Made by a program: the position numbers and the translations under genes
Assembly: GCF_029201565.1 (NCBI RefSeq)
Contig: NZ_CP104002.1
Span: forward strand, 186,001 to 250,000
Source: Devosia sp. SD17-2
GTDB taxonomy: Bacteria; Pseudomonadota; Alphaproteobacteria; Rhizobiales; Devosiaceae
Length of the DNA: 64,000 nucleotides
Direction of reading: 5' to 3'
The notes under the pieces: generated by a model
Database searches by the model: none
Seen by the model: the letters and a program-made list of their open reading frames with translations, nothing else
Told to the model about the DNA's origin: nothing
Part shown: piece by piece, positions 44,636-54,590 of the stretch
Layout: every line of letters starts with the position of its first letter
Position numbering within the stretch: the stretch's first letter is position 1

Positions 44636-46936
44636 TTAAACTGCGTTAACCACGTTTGTTATTTGTCGTGGGGGCGCAGCATTGAGCCGGCTGATCAGTT
44701 CGGCAATATCGGCGGCGGGCAGGGGGCGGCTGAACAGATAACCCTGGACCTGCTGGACGCTGGTATGGGCCAGCATGGTGTCGAACTGGAGCTGGGTTTC
44801 GACGCCTTCGGCGACGACGGTCAGGTCGAGATCCCTGCCGATCCGGGCGACGCCGGTCAGCAAGCTGAGGGCGCGTGCATCGCGGGCGATTTCGGTGACG
44901 AAGGATTTGTCGATCTTGAGCTTGGTCAGCGGCAGGGCGTTGAGATAGCTCAGCGAGGAATAGCCTGTGCCGAAATCATCGAGCGCGATGGACACGCCCC
45001 TTTCGGCGAGGGCCATCAGCACGGACTGGGCCAGCGCCTTTTCCTCGATAAGGGCGCTCTCGGTCACTTCAAGTTCCAGTCGATGCGCCTCGAGGCCCGA
45101 AGCGGCGAGGGCCCGGTCGACGAGGGCCGGCAGGTCGAGCCCGCGAAAATCCCGCGCCGAAATATTGATGGCGACGCCGATCCCGCCGCGCCAGTTCACG
45201 GCCTCCCGCGTGGCGCTCTCGATCATGAAGGCGGTGATATCGGAGATGAGGCCGATTTCCTCGGCCAGCGGGATAAAGGTGTTCGGGCCGATGTTGCCAA
45301 GTTCGGGGTGAACCCAGCGCGCCAGCGCCTCGCAACTGACCACGCGCCGCGTCTCGATATCAAAGAGCGGCTGGAAGGCCAGGGTCAGATCGCGCCGGGC
45401 GATGGCGGTGCGCAGATCGCTCTTGAGGCGCTGGCGGTAGTGATAGTCGATATCCATCTGGGCGTGGAACAGCTGTACATGACCCTTGCCGGCGCTCTTG
45501 GCGGCGTAAAGAGCGAGGTCGGCCTTGGTCATCAACTCTTCAAGCGAAATGTCGCTGGTCTCGGCGGTGGCGAGGCCGATGCTGATATTGACGTTGAGCG
45601 TCAGCTCTTCAAACAGGAACGGCGCCGTAAAGGCCCTTCGGATGGTCTCGGCAATGGTGACGACGCTGGCGTCGTCGCCTTCATGTCCGGTCAGCACCAC
45701 GAATTCATCGCCGCCGAGCCGGGCGACGAGGGCATGGGGCGGCACGGTGCGGCGCAGGCGCAGTGCCACCTGGCGCAGAAGCGTATCGCCCACCACATGG
45801 CCATAGGTGTCATTGACGTGCTTGAACTCGTCGACGTCGACGACCATCAGTGCGCTGGCTTGGCCCGCCTTGGCGCGGGATTCGAGTTCGTCGGTGGCCA
45901 GCTGGTTGAAATGGCTGCGGTTGGGCAGGTCGGTCAGCGTGTCGTGATGGGCCATGAAGCTGATGCGCTCCTCGGCCGCCACGCGTTCACTGATATCTTC
46001 AAACAGCAGCACGCAGCGCTGCTTGCGGGCGCTGATCGTCACCTCGAAATAAATACCGGGCCCGAGGGCGAGGAGCACCTTGCCCGAAGCGGGGCGGGTG
46101 ATCATGTCGCGCAGGCGGTCGATCGCGGTTCGCGGCACCTTGCCACTGGTCTCCAGTGCGGCGAGCACCGAAGTAAAGGGGCGGCCGGTCAGGTTGAAGA
46201 TGCCGAGCCGGGCAAAGGTGCGATTGGCCTTGGAATTGGCCACGGTGATAATGCCGTTTTCGTCCAGCATGCAGAGGCCGTGGGCAAGCGTCGTTATAGC
46301 GATATCGAGCTCGGCGGCGAGGCGCGACACCTCGATCCTTCCATGCAGCGCCGAGATCAGGATCACCCGGATGTCGGCGGCAAGCTTGCGGAAGCTGATC
46401 AGCATCACCAGCAGCATGGCCGCGAGAAGCGCATGGTAGATATCGGCGCGCAGCAGCATGGCGACCCAGAGCGGCACGCTGAGCGCCACGGTCTGGATGG
46501 TGATCAGCCGGTCGAGGGCGAAATTGCGGGCCACCATGCCTACGGTCGAGGCGATGGAGAGCGTGCAGGCGGCCAGTTCTGCAAAGGGGTCCTGGACGAA
46601 GAGAATGGCGACGAGGCACCAGAGGCCGTGGGCGAGCGCCACCAGCGCGCCGCCCCACAGGGCCCGGTTTTCCCAGTGCTCGGCTGCGTTCGCGTCTTCA
46701 TTGCCAATGGCGGCGTCCCAGAAGGCGCGCATGTTGACGAAGCGGGCAATACCGACAAGCAGGATGATCAGGGCGACGAGGTAGAGGGCCGGGGCATCTG
46801 CCTTGATCCCCGACATGGCTGCGACCCCGGCGCTGGCGCAGGCGCCGGCAAGCAGTGCCCGTCGGTCGCCATAGACCGAGCGGATAAGGGACACGTAGTC
46901 CAAGGCGGGCATGGTCTTGCGGGCTGAGATCAGCAC
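44636..46936 (-). CDS. membrane GGDEF-EAL bifunctional cyclic-di-GMP protein
   Basis: A 766-residue protein: five or six membrane helices at residues 28-190, a PAS-like region (about 215-310), a GGDEF domain with [11 protein letters not shown] near residue 408, and an EAL domain with CEALARW near 535, [18 protein letters not shown] and [10 protein letters not shown]. The EAL catalytic set looks complete. The RxxD inhibitory site upstream of GGDEF is replaced by PPHA. The start is a GTG at 46936 behind GGGGGA; ATG 46912 is possible. It lies upstream of the N-acyltransferase gene on the same strand. Confidence 0.93.
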   Translation of the reverse strand: MLISARKTMPALDYVSLIRSVYGDRRALLAGACASAGVAAMSGIKADAPALYLVALIILLVGIARFVNMRAFWDAAIGNEDANAAEHWENRALWGGALVALAHGLWCLVAILFVQDPFAELAACTLSIASTVGMVARNFALDRLITIQTVALSVPLWVAMLLRADIYHALLAAMLLVMLISFRKLAADIRVILISALHGRIEVSRLAAELDIAITTLAHGLCMLDENGIITVANSKANRTFARLGIFNLTGRPFTSVLAALETSGKVPRTAIDRLRDMITRPASGKVLLALGPGIYFEVTISARKQRCVLLFEDISERVAAEERISFMAHHDTLTDLPNRSHFNQLATDELESRAKAGQASALMVVDVDEFKHVNDTYGHVVGDTLLRQVALRLRRTVPPHALVARLGGDEFVVLTGHEGDDASVVTIAETIRRAFTAPFLFEELTLNVNISIGLATAETSDISLEELMTKADLALYAAKSAGKGHVQLFHAQMDIDYHYRQRLKSDLRTAIARRDLTLAFQPLFDIETRRVVSCEALARWVHPELGNIGPNTFIPLAEEIGLISDITAFMIESATREAVNWRGGIGVAINISARDFRGLDLPALVDRALAASGLEAHRLELEVTESALIEEKALAQSVLMALAERGVSIALDDFGTGYSSLSYLNALPLTKLKIDKSFVTEIARDARALSLLTGVARIGRDLDLTVVAEGVETQLQFDTMLAHTSVQQVQGYLFSRPLPAADIAELISRLNAAPPRQITNVVNAV

Positions 46937-47117
46937 GGTGTTCCCCCGTTTACCGCTGCATTGCGCGCGTCAGGCCTTAACAGCGCCTTGCCAGAATAGC
47001 TGGCCTGCTGAATTTGCTGCGGAAATTCAGGCGAAAGATGAATCAAGGGTTAAAGTGGCCGCTGCGGATCGATTTGTCGCAGCCGGCATTGATCCCTCGG
47101 ACACGGAGGATTGGAAC

Positions 47118-47459
47118 ATGGTCGAAAAACTGGATGCAGCTGCCCTCACGGCGGGCCTCGCAGCGCTGGGAGACTGGCGCCACGACGAGAGTGAGAACGC
47201 CCTCGTGCGGACGTTTTCGTTCAAGGATTTTTCGGCCGCCTTTGGCTTCATGGCCCGGGTGGCGCTTGCCGCCGAAAAGGCCGGGCATCATCCGGACTGG
47301 TCCAACAGCTACAACAAGGTGCGCATCGCCCTTTCCACCCATGATGCAGGCGGCATCAGCCAGAAGGATTTTCAGCTTGCCGCCGCCATAGACAAGCTTT
47401 TGCAACCGGCTTTTAGGGCGGGCGTCCCAACGCCGAACGCATGTGGTTTTGGTAGGTAG
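47118..47459 (+). CDS. phhB: 4a-hydroxytetrahydrobiopterin (pterin-4a-carbinolamine) dehydratase
   Basis: A 113-residue DCoH-family enzyme that recycles pterin cofactor by dehydration. The signature HHPDW ([16 protein letters not shown]) and the THDAGGIS segment are present. It carries no fused domain and no phenylalanine hydroxylase gene is seen in the window. GGAGG lies at 47106 before the ATG at 47118; the longer open frame to 46911 is antisense to the GGDEF gene start. Confidence 0.9.
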   Translation: MVEKLDAAALTAGLAALGDWRHDESENALVRTFSFKDFSAAFGFMARVALAAEKAGHHPDWSNSYNKVRIALSTHDAGGISQKDFQLAAAIDKLLQPAFRAGVPTPNACGFGR

Positions 47460-47468
47460 CTTGTCACC

Positions 47469-50400
47469 TCAATGGAAATTGCGCCCGCCGGGCATGGCGG
47501 CATAGGCCCTTCGCCGGGCCATTTCCTGATCGCGCAGCACCTGGCGGTCGCGACTCTGGCTGCCGGGCGGGCCGGATTTGCCCTCGTCGGCCCGCGCCAC
47601 GATCTTGTCACCAAAATCCTTGCCATGGGAGAGATCGAGCAATTGCGGGGTGAGATCGACCATGTTTTCAGCGATCACATGGATCACCACCCCCTCGCGC
47701 TGCACCTGGCCCGAAATGGCCAGCATGCGTGCGGAAAGCAGGGTTTTGCGCATCTCGTCGTTTTCGAAGAGCTTTGGCCAGACCACGATATTGGCCACCC
47801 CGGTCTCGTCCTCGAGCGTCACGAAGATCACCCCGCTTGCCGTGCCCGGCCGTTGCCGCACCAGCACCAACCCCGCCACTTCGACACGGTGACCGGGCGT
47901 CACTCTCATCAAATTTGCCGATCGCGTCGTGCCGCGCTCGTCGAGCATTGGCCGCAGGAACTGGACCGGGTGACCCTTCAATGACAGCGAGAGCGTGGCG
48001 TAGTCGTGGATCACTTCCTCGCCCGGCGCCATCAGCGGCAGGCCCGCCGGTTCCTCGCTGGGGCTGGCCGCGGCGGGGAGAGCGGCAAAGAGCGGCAGGG
48101 TATCGGCGCCATGGGTCCCGATCAGCCCCTTGACCGTCCACAGCGCCTCGCGCCGGCTGAGGCCAAAGCTGGAGAAGGCATCCGCCTGCGCCAGTTTTTC
48201 TAGGCTTGATATGGGGATGCGGGTGCGGATCCAGAGATCGCGCACCGAGCTGAAAAGCCCCTTATTCCGCTCGACGACGAGGCGCTCGATATCCTTTTTG
48301 GCGAGGCCCTCCACCTGCCGCAGCCCCAGGCGCAGCGCCTTGTGGCCCCAGATATGGTCCTTCATCACCTCGTGGCGCGGCCAGATGCGCAGCGCGGGAT
48401 GGGTTTCGGTCTCTTCCAGCGTACTGTCATGGTCCGAGGCGTTGATATCGGGCGGGCGCACTTCCACCCCATGCTCGACCGCGTCGCGCACCAATTGGCT
48501 GGGCGCATAAAAGCCCATGGGCTGGGAGTTGAGCAGGGCGCAGGCGAACACATCGGGATAGTGGCATTTGAGCCAGCACGAGGCATAGACGAGCAGCGCA
48601 AAGCTCGCCGCATGGCTTTCGGGAAAGCCATATTCGGCAAAGCCCTGGATCTGGGCAAAGCTCTGCTTGGCAAATTCGGGCGTATAGCCATTGGCGATCA
48701 TGCCGCCGATGAAATCGTCGTGGAACTGGGCGAGCTTTCCGGTGCGTTGCCAGGCCGCCATGGCGCGGCGCAGCTGGTCAGCCTTGCCGGCCGAAAAGCC
48801 CGCCCCGACAATGGCGATCTGCATCGCCTGCTCCTGAAACAGCGGAATGCCCAGCGTGCGATGCAGCACCGCCTTCAGCGCCGCGCTGGGATAATCCACC
48901 GGCTCCAGACCCTGGCGGCGGCGCAAATAGGGGTGGACCATATTGCCCTGGATCGGCCCCGGCCGAACGATCGCCACCTCAATGACAAGGTCATAGAATT
49001 CCCTGGGCTTGAGGCGCGGCAGCATGGTCATCTGCGCCCGGCTCTCGATCTGGAAGACCCCGATCGTGTCGGCGCGATGGGTCATTTCATAGACGGGCTT
49101 GGCCCCTTCGGGATCGCGATACTCCTCGTTCTGCAGCTGGTTCAGCGTGACCTTGTGGTCATAGTGCTCATCCATCAATTCAAAGGCCCGCCGCAGGCAG
49201 CTCAGCATGCCGAGCGCCAGAATATCGACCTTGAGGATTTTGAGCGCGTCGATGTCGTCCTTGTTCCATTCGATGATGGTGCGGCTGTCCATGGCCGATT
49301 TGCTGATCGGCACGAGGCTTTCAAGGGAATCGCGGGTGATGACAAAGCCGCCCACATGCTGGGAGAGGTGGCGCGGAAAGCCGCGCAGCACTTTTACGAC
49401 TTCGAACATCTGGGCCAGCACCGGATCGTCGGGGTTGAGGCCGATATTGCCGACGCTTCTGAGATCCACGCCCGCGCCCCAGCCCCAGTGGAGCTGGTTG
49501 AAAGCACTGATCACATCGTCGGAAACGCCGAACACCTTGCCGGTTTCGCGGATGGCGCTTTTCGAGCGATAGGAGATGACATTGGCGGTCAGCCCGGTGC
49601 GGCGCCCACCATATTTTTTGTAGATAAATTGCATCACCTCCTCGCGCCGCTCATGCTCGAAATCGACATCGATATCGGGCGGTTCGTCGCGTTCGGTGGA
49701 GATGAAGCGGCCAAAGACGAGATTGGCCTTACGTGGGTCGACCTCGGTGATGTCGAGGCAATAGCAGACGGTCGAATTGGCCGCCGAGCCGCGCCCCTGG
49801 CAGAGAATGCCGCGCTCATGACGGGCAAATTGCACGATGTCGTGCACGGTCAGGAAGTAAGCGGCATAGCCCTTGTAGCCGATGAGGCAGAGCTCGGACC
49901 AGATCGAGCGCTTGATCTCGTCGCTGATCCCTTCGGGAAAACGCTTGGCCGCACCCAGCCAGGTCAGCCGCTCGAGCGTTTCCTGAGCGGTTTCGCCGTC
50001 GCCGACCGTCTCATCGGGATAATTATATTCGAGCTGGCTGAGGCAGAAGCCGATCCGGCCCATAAAAATTTGCGTCTGGGCGATGGCATCGGGATAGGCT
50101 GAAAACAGCCGGTTCATTTCCCGCGCGGTCTTGAGATGCCGCTCGGCATTGGCCGAGAGCAGAAAGCCGGCTTCATCGAGGGTGACATGCTCGCGGATGG
50201 CGGTCACCACATCGAGCACCATGCGCCGGTCGGGCTCGTGATAGGCCACGTCATTGCTGGCGATCATGGCCGCCCCATGCCGGCGCGCCAGAGTATCGAC
50301 GCGATTGAGCCGGGCCCGGTCCTGCCCATCGAATTTTGCAACTCCGGCGACCCAGACTCTGTCGCGTGCACCCTCTACCAGCCGGGCCAGCACCTTTTCG

Positions 50401-50921
50401 GTAGAACCCCAATCGGCTTCATCGGGGACGAGGATAAAAAGCTGCCCAACGGCAAAGTTTTCCGTTGGCCCATGCTCGGTTTCCGACACGGGATCGCTGC
50501 GCCCAAAAAGGTCTTCAAAGCGCAGATCGGGACTGCCCTTTTCGCCGCGCTTATTGCCCAGAGTAAGGAGCTTGCAGAGCCGCCCATAGGCGGCCCGGTC
50601 GGTGGGATAGGCGATGATGTCGGGCGTGCCGTCGGAAAAGACCAGCCGCACCCCGACGAGATAGCGAAAGGACGGAAAATTCTCTTTGTTGTCTCGCGCC
50701 GTCACATAGGCGCGCACCACGCCGGCAAAGCTGTTGCGGTCGCACAGCCCCAGACCTGCCAGCCCCATCTGCATGGCCGCGGCGACCAGCTCCTCGGGGT
50801 GCGAACCGCTGCGCAAAAAGGAAAAATTGCTGGTGGTGATCAGCTCGGTATAGGGCGGGATCGGGCTTTTGGGCACCAGCCGGCTGGGACGCTGGCCGAC
50901 AAGCGGAACGATCTGGCTCAT
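47469..50921 (-). CDS. dnaE2: error-prone DNA polymerase DnaE2 (ImuC)
   Basis: DnaE2 is the translesion polymerase of the imuAB-dnaE2 cassette, responsible for SOS mutagenesis in alphaproteobacteria. The 1150-residue product has the PHP domain at the N-terminus (YTELITTSNFSFLRSGSHPEEL), the catalytic acid motif PDIDVDFEHERR near residue 414 and the helix-hairpin-helix and OB regions at the end. It is 1150 rather than about 1180-1190 residues as in DnaE1, and it lies downstream of imuB with a four-base overlap. Confidence 0.95.
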   Translation of the reverse strand: MSQIVPLVGQRPSRLVPKSPIPPYTELITTSNFSFLRSGSHPEELVAAAMQMGLAGLGLCDRNSFAGVVRAYVTARDNKENFPSFRYLVGVRLVFSDGTPDIIAYPTDRAAYGRLCKLLTLGNKRGEKGSPDLRFEDLFGRSDPVSETEHGPTENFAVGQLFILVPDEADWGSTEKVLARLVEGARDRVWVAGVAKFDGQDRARLNRVDTLARRHGAAMIASNDVAYHEPDRRMVLDVVTAIREHVTLDEAGFLLSANAERHLKTAREMNRLFSAYPDAIAQTQIFMGRIGFCLSQLEYNYPDETVGDGETAQETLERLTWLGAAKRFPEGISDEIKRSIWSELCLIGYKGYAAYFLTVHDIVQFARHERGILCQGRGSAANSTVCYCLDITEVDPRKANLVFGRFISTERDEPPDIDVDFEHERREEVMQFIYKKYGGRRTGLTANVISYRSKSAIRETGKVFGVSDDVISAFNQLHWGWGAGVDLRSVGNIGLNPDDPVLAQMFEVVKVLRGFPRHLSQHVGGFVITRDSLESLVPISKSAMDSRTIIEWNKDDIDALKILKVDILALGMLSCLRRAFELMDEHYDHKVTLNQLQNEEYRDPEGAKPVYEMTHRADTIGVFQIESRAQMTMLPRLKPREFYDLVIEVAIVRPGPIQGNMVHPYLRRRQGLEPVDYPSAALKAVLHRTLGIPLFQEQAMQIAIVGAGFSAGKADQLRRAMAAWQRTGKLAQFHDDFIGGMIANGYTPEFAKQSFAQIQGFAEYGFPESHAASFALLVYASCWLKCHYPDVFACALLNSQPMGFYAPSQLVRDAVEHGVEVRPPDINASDHDSTLEETETHPALRIWPRHEVMKDHIWGHKALRLGLRQVEGLAKKDIERLVVERNKGLFSSVRDLWIRTRIPISSLEKLAQADAFSSFGLSRREALWTVKGLIGTHGADTLPLFAALPAAASPSEEPAGLPLMAPGEEVIHDYATLSLSLKGHPVQFLRPMLDERGTTRSANLMRVTPGHRVEVAGLVLVRQRPGTASGVIFVTLEDETGVANIVVWPKLFENDEMRKTLLSARMLAISGQVQREGVVIHVIAENMVDLTPQLLDLSHGKDFGDKIVARADEGKSGPPGSQSRDRQVLRDQEMARRRAYAAMPGGRNFH

Positions 50922-52597
50922 GGAAAGAACCCGTGCAGATACCAGCGTGGGGGCGTCGGCCCGCCATAAAAGCCGAGGCGGAACACCCAGAAGCGGCGGC
51001 CTTCCTCGTCCTCGACCACGTAATAATCCCGCGTCTTCGCCTCAGGATCGAAGAGTTCGAGCTCGGGCTCATAGGGGGCAGGGCGCGGGGTTTCGCCCGG
51101 CTCGACCGGCTTAGGGCGTGGGGGCGGGACCAGTTTGAGGCGTTCGCCACTGCGCCACCATTCGGCGCCAAGCCGCTCGGGCCCGGCGCCCTTCACCAGC
51201 CGATAGGTTTCGCGCCGCCAGATCATCGAGGCGGGCAGGCCATCGGGCACTTCGGCATTGATGGCGACGGGCTCGGGTGCCGGCAAGAGGCGCAGCGGTC
51301 TTTGGCGCCTCGGCAAACCGGGCGGCAATTGGCTTTGCGCCGGGGTCGCCATGGCCGACACGAGGCGCGCTGCCCGCTCGGGAATATGGCTCGCCAGCAT
51401 TTCGCTGCGCAGCACGGCGTCCACGCCCAGCCGGCTGCCGATCCGGTCGAGCAGGCGGCTCACATCCTCCTCGCCGCTGGCGGTCGCGAAAGCGCCCATC
51501 TGCACCGCATCCATGCGGTCGATGGAGCTAGCGGCCAGCCGCACCATGTCGATGCCGAAGCCGGCATCATATTCGGCCTCGAGCCTCTGGGCGTGGTGGC
51601 GGAAGAGATCGGTGATGTGGCTGGGGTCGCGCGTCAGTCGTGCCGAATTGAGCGACAGGGTCATCACCTTGTGGTCGACCCGGTAGAGAAAGAGGTGAAA
51701 GCTCTGGGCGCCCAGATTTTCCTGTTCCAGCGTACAGCCCAGTTGCACCGCCAGATCATGGGCCGTGGCCAGCACATCGTCCATCAGCGCGATCGGGTCG
51801 GCAAAGCGCCGCTCGACGATATAGTCGGCCTGGGGCAGGCGCGGGGTCATCCGCTCCTCGATCTCGCCAAAGGCCTGATCGAGCCGGATGAGCAGGCTTT
51901 GCCCAAACCGGGCCTGCAGCGATTTTCGCGATCGCTCGCGCAGACTCCCAATCGTGGTCAGCCCCATCTGGGCGAGGGTGGCAATCTGGTTCTGATTGAG
52001 CCGCAGCGCCCTGACCGGCAGGCTGTCGAGCAGGGGCACAAGAGTGTCGTTGGCGACGATCTGGCTGCGGGCAAAATGGCTCACCGCCCAGGCCGCGCCG
52101 ATCGTGGGGGCAATGGCCCCGGCTACGGTATAGCCCAGCGCGCGCAGCCGCGTGAGTAGGGTGCGCAGCATTTTGGCTTCCCCGCCAAAGAGGTGATCGA
52201 CCCCGGTAATGTCGAGCACGAGATCGCCATAGGGGCTGGCGTCAGGCATCACCGCCACCATGGGGCTGGCATTGGAGTGCCAGTCGGCAAAATCCTCGAA
52301 GGCGGCAGTCAGCATCGGCCGGTCGAGCTCTTCGACCGTCAGGCTGGGCAGGATGGCGCGGGCATCGGCCAGATTCTGCCCCAGCCGCAGGCCCTCGCGC
52401 ATGGCTTCGGTGTCGAGCGCGGCAAGGCGCAGCCCGCCCTTGATCCGCTCGAACAGCGCCATCGGGCCCTTGAGCGCCGGATTACGCCGTTTGAGATAAT
52501 CCGTTGGCCAATGCGGCAGGAACAGTACCAGGAAGCGCCGGTTGCGGCGTGCGTCGAGGCGCGCCATGGGGCCCGGCAGAAAAGGTTGCAAAGCCAT
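50918..52597 (-). CDS. imuB: ImuB, Y-family-like translesion accessory protein
   Basis: A 559-residue inactive Y-family polymerase-like protein that bridges ImuA and DnaE2 to the beta clamp. The first catalytic block is degenerate (FLVLFLPHWPTDYLKR, no acidic pair), as in ImuB. The middle and little-finger regions are kept (DITGVDHLFGGEAKML, ARLTRDPSHITDLF). The start ATG 52597 lies 116 bases before the imuA stop, so the two genes overlap; ATG 52567 is an alternative. Confidence 0.9.
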   Translation of the reverse strand: MALQPFLPGPMARLDARRNRRFLVLFLPHWPTDYLKRRNPALKGPMALFERIKGGLRLAALDTEAMREGLRLGQNLADARAILPSLTVEELDRPMLTAAFEDFADWHSNASPMVAVMPDASPYGDLVLDITGVDHLFGGEAKMLRTLLTRLRALGYTVAGAIAPTIGAAWAVSHFARSQIVANDTLVPLLDSLPVRALRLNQNQIATLAQMGLTTIGSLRERSRKSLQARFGQSLLIRLDQAFGEIEERMTPRLPQADYIVERRFADPIALMDDVLATAHDLAVQLGCTLEQENLGAQSFHLFLYRVDHKVMTLSLNSARLTRDPSHITDLFRHHAQRLEAEYDAGFGIDMVRLAASSIDRMDAVQMGAFATASGEEDVSRLLDRIGSRLGVDAVLRSEMLASHIPERAARLVSAMATPAQSQLPPGLPRRQRPLRLLPAPEPVAINAEVPDGLPASMIWRRETYRLVKGAGPERLGAEWWRSGERLKLVPPPRPKPVEPGETPRPAPYEPELELFDPEAKTRDYYVVEDEEGRRFWVFRLGFYGGPTPPRWYLHGFFP

Positions 52598-53291
52598 TTG
52601 TCGTCCACTCCAGGAACCAGGCGCCGGGGCGCTTAATCGTCGTGCCGCGCTCGAGCGTCAGGCACCAGCGGGCAGGGCCCGGCGCGCCGGGGTCAAAATC
52701 CTGCCGACCCGAGCGTTGCGGGGCGAGGTGCCAGCGCAGATGGGCGGCGCTGGCCTCGCGGGCGGTGCCGTAGCGCAGAAGGAAAAGCGAAGTGCCGTTC
52801 TCGGCAGCCCGCATGGCCAGTCGCCGGCTGGCAGTGAAATCGAGCAGTTTGGGGGCCCCGCCAATATCGGCCAAAATCCCGGCGACGGCCCTGCAGCTCA
52901 GCGCCTCCTCGGCCACCCAGAGCATTTCGGCCATGGTGCGCGGCCGCACCATGATCAGGCAGGCGGGGTCGAAGTCCCGCCCGAAAAGGCCCGGCCCATA
53001 GGGCAGGCCAAAGAACTGGCTGTCAGACAGGAGCTGCAGATAGACGATCACCGGGCGGCGCGGGGTGAGGAGGGTTTTCGATTGCCCCAGGGCAAAGCCG
53101 AGGCTTGCCCCGCCATTGCGAGCCGAATCGGTAAAAACCTCCTGGAAAAGGCCCGGCGACAGCTCTGGAAAACTGTCCTTTTCAGCCGTGATCACGCTCT
53201 GGCGTGCGTCGGCCAGCGCCGGCTTGCGCTCGATATCGGCAATGATGTCGCGCAGCGCGGTGAGGCGCTGTTGGCGATCGGGGGCCTGCAT
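52482..53291 (-). CDS. imuA: ImuA, SOS mutagenesis accessory protein
   Basis: A 269-residue RecA/SulA-related protein of the imuABC cassette. Its RecA-like core is seen in SLGFALGQSKTLL and VIVYLQLLSDSQFFGLPYGPGLFGRDFDPACLIMVRP. The ATG at 53291 (MQAPDRQQRLTALRD) is used; the longer frame to 53441 reads through the LexA box. The C-terminus is unusually long and overlaps imuB. An alphaproteobacterial LexA box lies 18 bases upstream. Confidence 0.88.
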   Translation of the reverse strand: MQAPDRQQRLTALRDIIADIERKPALADARQSVITAEKDSFPELSPGLFQEVFTDSARNGGASLGFALGQSKTLLTPRRPVIVYLQLLSDSQFFGLPYGPGLFGRDFDPACLIMVRPRTMAEMLWVAEEALSCRAVAGILADIGGAPKLLDFTASRRLAMRAAENGTSLFLLRYGTAREASAAHLRWHLAPQRSGRQDFDPGAPGPARWCLTLERGTTIKRPGAWFLEWTTNGFATFSAGPHGAPRRTPQPALPGTVPAALANGLSQTA

Positions 53292-53308
53292 GACGGGACC
53301 AGCTGTGT

Positions 53309-53323
53309 GAACAAAACAGGAAC
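53309..53323 (-). promoter_or_regulatory. LexA box (GAAC-N7-GAAC) of the imuAB-dnaE2 operon
   Basis: GAACAAAACAGGAAC is an exact alphaproteobacterial LexA operator (direct repeat GAAC/GTTC with seven-base spacing). It lies 18 bases upstream of imuA and predicts SOS induction of the cassette. Confidence 0.85.
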
Positions 53324-53540
53324 ATTTAGACTCCGAATCTGCGAAGAGTCGAGTCTCTTTCCGCTTGTTCACAGTGTGGCCGAGACGCATCAACTCCGTC
53401 GCAACGTCTCTCAACACAGCGTGAGAGCGGGGCAGGGCCATTGAGCAAATCGGCGCAATAACTCAGTATCCAGAACGCCTGCCACCGGCGCGCATCACAC
53501 AGATCATCTTCTTTTCCACCCCGATTAAAGGCGGCCAGCC

Positions 53541-53993
53541 ATGTTCGAGGCCCTGACCCGTTTGTTTGCCAAGCAAGACCAGCCGGCAGACCGGAACGAC
53601 CCAAAACTCTCCGTGGCTGCGCTTCTGGTGCATCTGGCTGCCGTTGACGGCTCGATGAAGGAAGAGGAAACCCGCACCATTCGCGACGCGCTGATGGATC
53701 ATTACGATCTTGACGCGACGGCGGTGGACAAGCTGATCAAGCAGGCGGCCCAGCGCGATGCCGAGGCGGTGGATTTTTACCGCTTCACCTCGGGCATCAC
53801 CCAATTGCCGATGGAAGACCGCGTCGAGATCATCCGCATGATGTGGACCGTGGTGTTCGCCGATCGCGATAATCACGAGCTCGAGGACAATATGGTCTGG
53901 CGCATTGCCGAGCTCATCGGCGTATCAAGCCGCGACCGCACCATTCTGCGCAACCAGGTGCGCGGCGAGACCAATGCGGCCGAGGATCAATAG
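53541..53993 (+). CDS. TerB-like helical protein
   Basis: A 150-residue acidic all-helical protein resembling the TerB family: VAALLVHLAAVDGSMKEEETRTIRDAL, then MWTVVFADRDNHELEDNMVWRIAELIGVS, the two conserved D-rich helix turns that bind a metal in some members. TerB proteins occur in tellurite-resistance and stress clusters; no other ter gene is here. It faces the secreted protein gene at 53987, overlapping it by seven bases. Confidence 0.78.
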   Translation: MFEALTRLFAKQDQPADRNDPKLSVAALLVHLAAVDGSMKEEETRTIRDALMDHYDLDATAVDKLIKQAAQRDAEAVDFYRFTSGITQLPMEDRVEIIRMMWTVVFADRDNHELEDNMVWRIAELIGVSSRDRTILRNQVRGETNAAEDQ

Positions 53994-54550
53994 GCGCCAA
54001 AGGCGCCGATGATCTCGGCTTCGTCGCTGGCGCAGTCGAAATCGCCGGCAGCGTCGGCGGCCTGCCGCGCCAGTTCATTGGCGTTCTTATTGGCGCGCGC
54101 ATCGATATGGGCGATGTGGCAGGAATTGCCGTCGGCGATCTGGGTGACGACCAGGATCTGCCCCTCATCGCTTTCGTCGTCCATGCCATCGGTGAAATAG
54201 CGCATGATGGTGGCAACGGGCATCCAGCGGCCCGAGGCATTGGACAGCCGCCACTCGACCTTGCCTGCAATATAATTGAACGGCGGCAGGGTCTGGAAGC
54301 CCACGACATTGGCGTCGGGATTGAACCCGAACGCCACGGCAAAGTGCAGATCTCCTTCCCGCACCAGCATGGGAAACCCCTTGTAGCCGGGGCAGGCCCA
54401 TTCGGCGCCGAAATCATCGGCTTCCAGCACCAGGCATTCATCGAGGTTGAAATCGGTATAGGCACTGGTAAAGCCCGACTGGGCCAGGGCTGGGGCGGCC
54501 ATCAGCGCCAGCGCCATCATCCCTGTCGCCATGCAAATCGTCTTGCGCAT
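53987..54550 (-). CDS. predicted secreted protein of unknown function
   Basis: A 187-residue protein with signal peptide ICMATGMMALALMAAPALAQ cleaved after Ala-Gln near residue 24. The mature protein has DECLVLEADDFGAEWACPGYKGFP with two cysteines and CHIAHIDARA later, suggesting disulfide bonds. No family is recognised. The end overlaps the TerB-like gene by seven bases in a convergent arrangement. The gap upstream, shared with uspA, holds the CRP/FNR-type sites, so it may be under the same control. Confidence 0.65.
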   Translation of the reverse strand: MRKTICMATGMMALALMAAPALAQSGFTSAYTDFNLDECLVLEADDFGAEWACPGYKGFPMLVREGDLHFAVAFGFNPDANVVGFQTLPPFNYIAGKVEWRLSNASGRWMPVATIMRYFTDGMDDESDEGQILVVTQIADGNSCHIAHIDARANKNANELARQAADAAGDFDCASDEAEIIGAFGAY

Positions 54551-54569
54551 CCGGTCCCTCCTCCAGCGA

Positions 54570-54585
54570 TGTGATCCAGATCACA
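54570..54585. promoter_or_regulatory. CRP/FNR-type site, copy 1
   Basis: TGTGATCCAGATCACA is an exact TGTGA-N6-TCACA palindrome; read as TGAT-N4-ATCA it is also close to FNR/FixK sites. It lies between the divergent secreted-protein gene and uspA. Confidence 0.7.
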
Positions 54586-54590
54586 TTTCA

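Noticed and set aside
44633-46927. 764-codon frame antisense to the whole GGDEF/EAL gene
   Set aside because: Striking in length, but the GGDEF and EAL motifs on the other strand are unambiguous and the antisense product has no domain. Length reflects GC-rich third positions.
48342-50102. 586-codon frame antisense to dnaE2
   Set aside because: Shadow of dnaE2; no motif or ribosome site.
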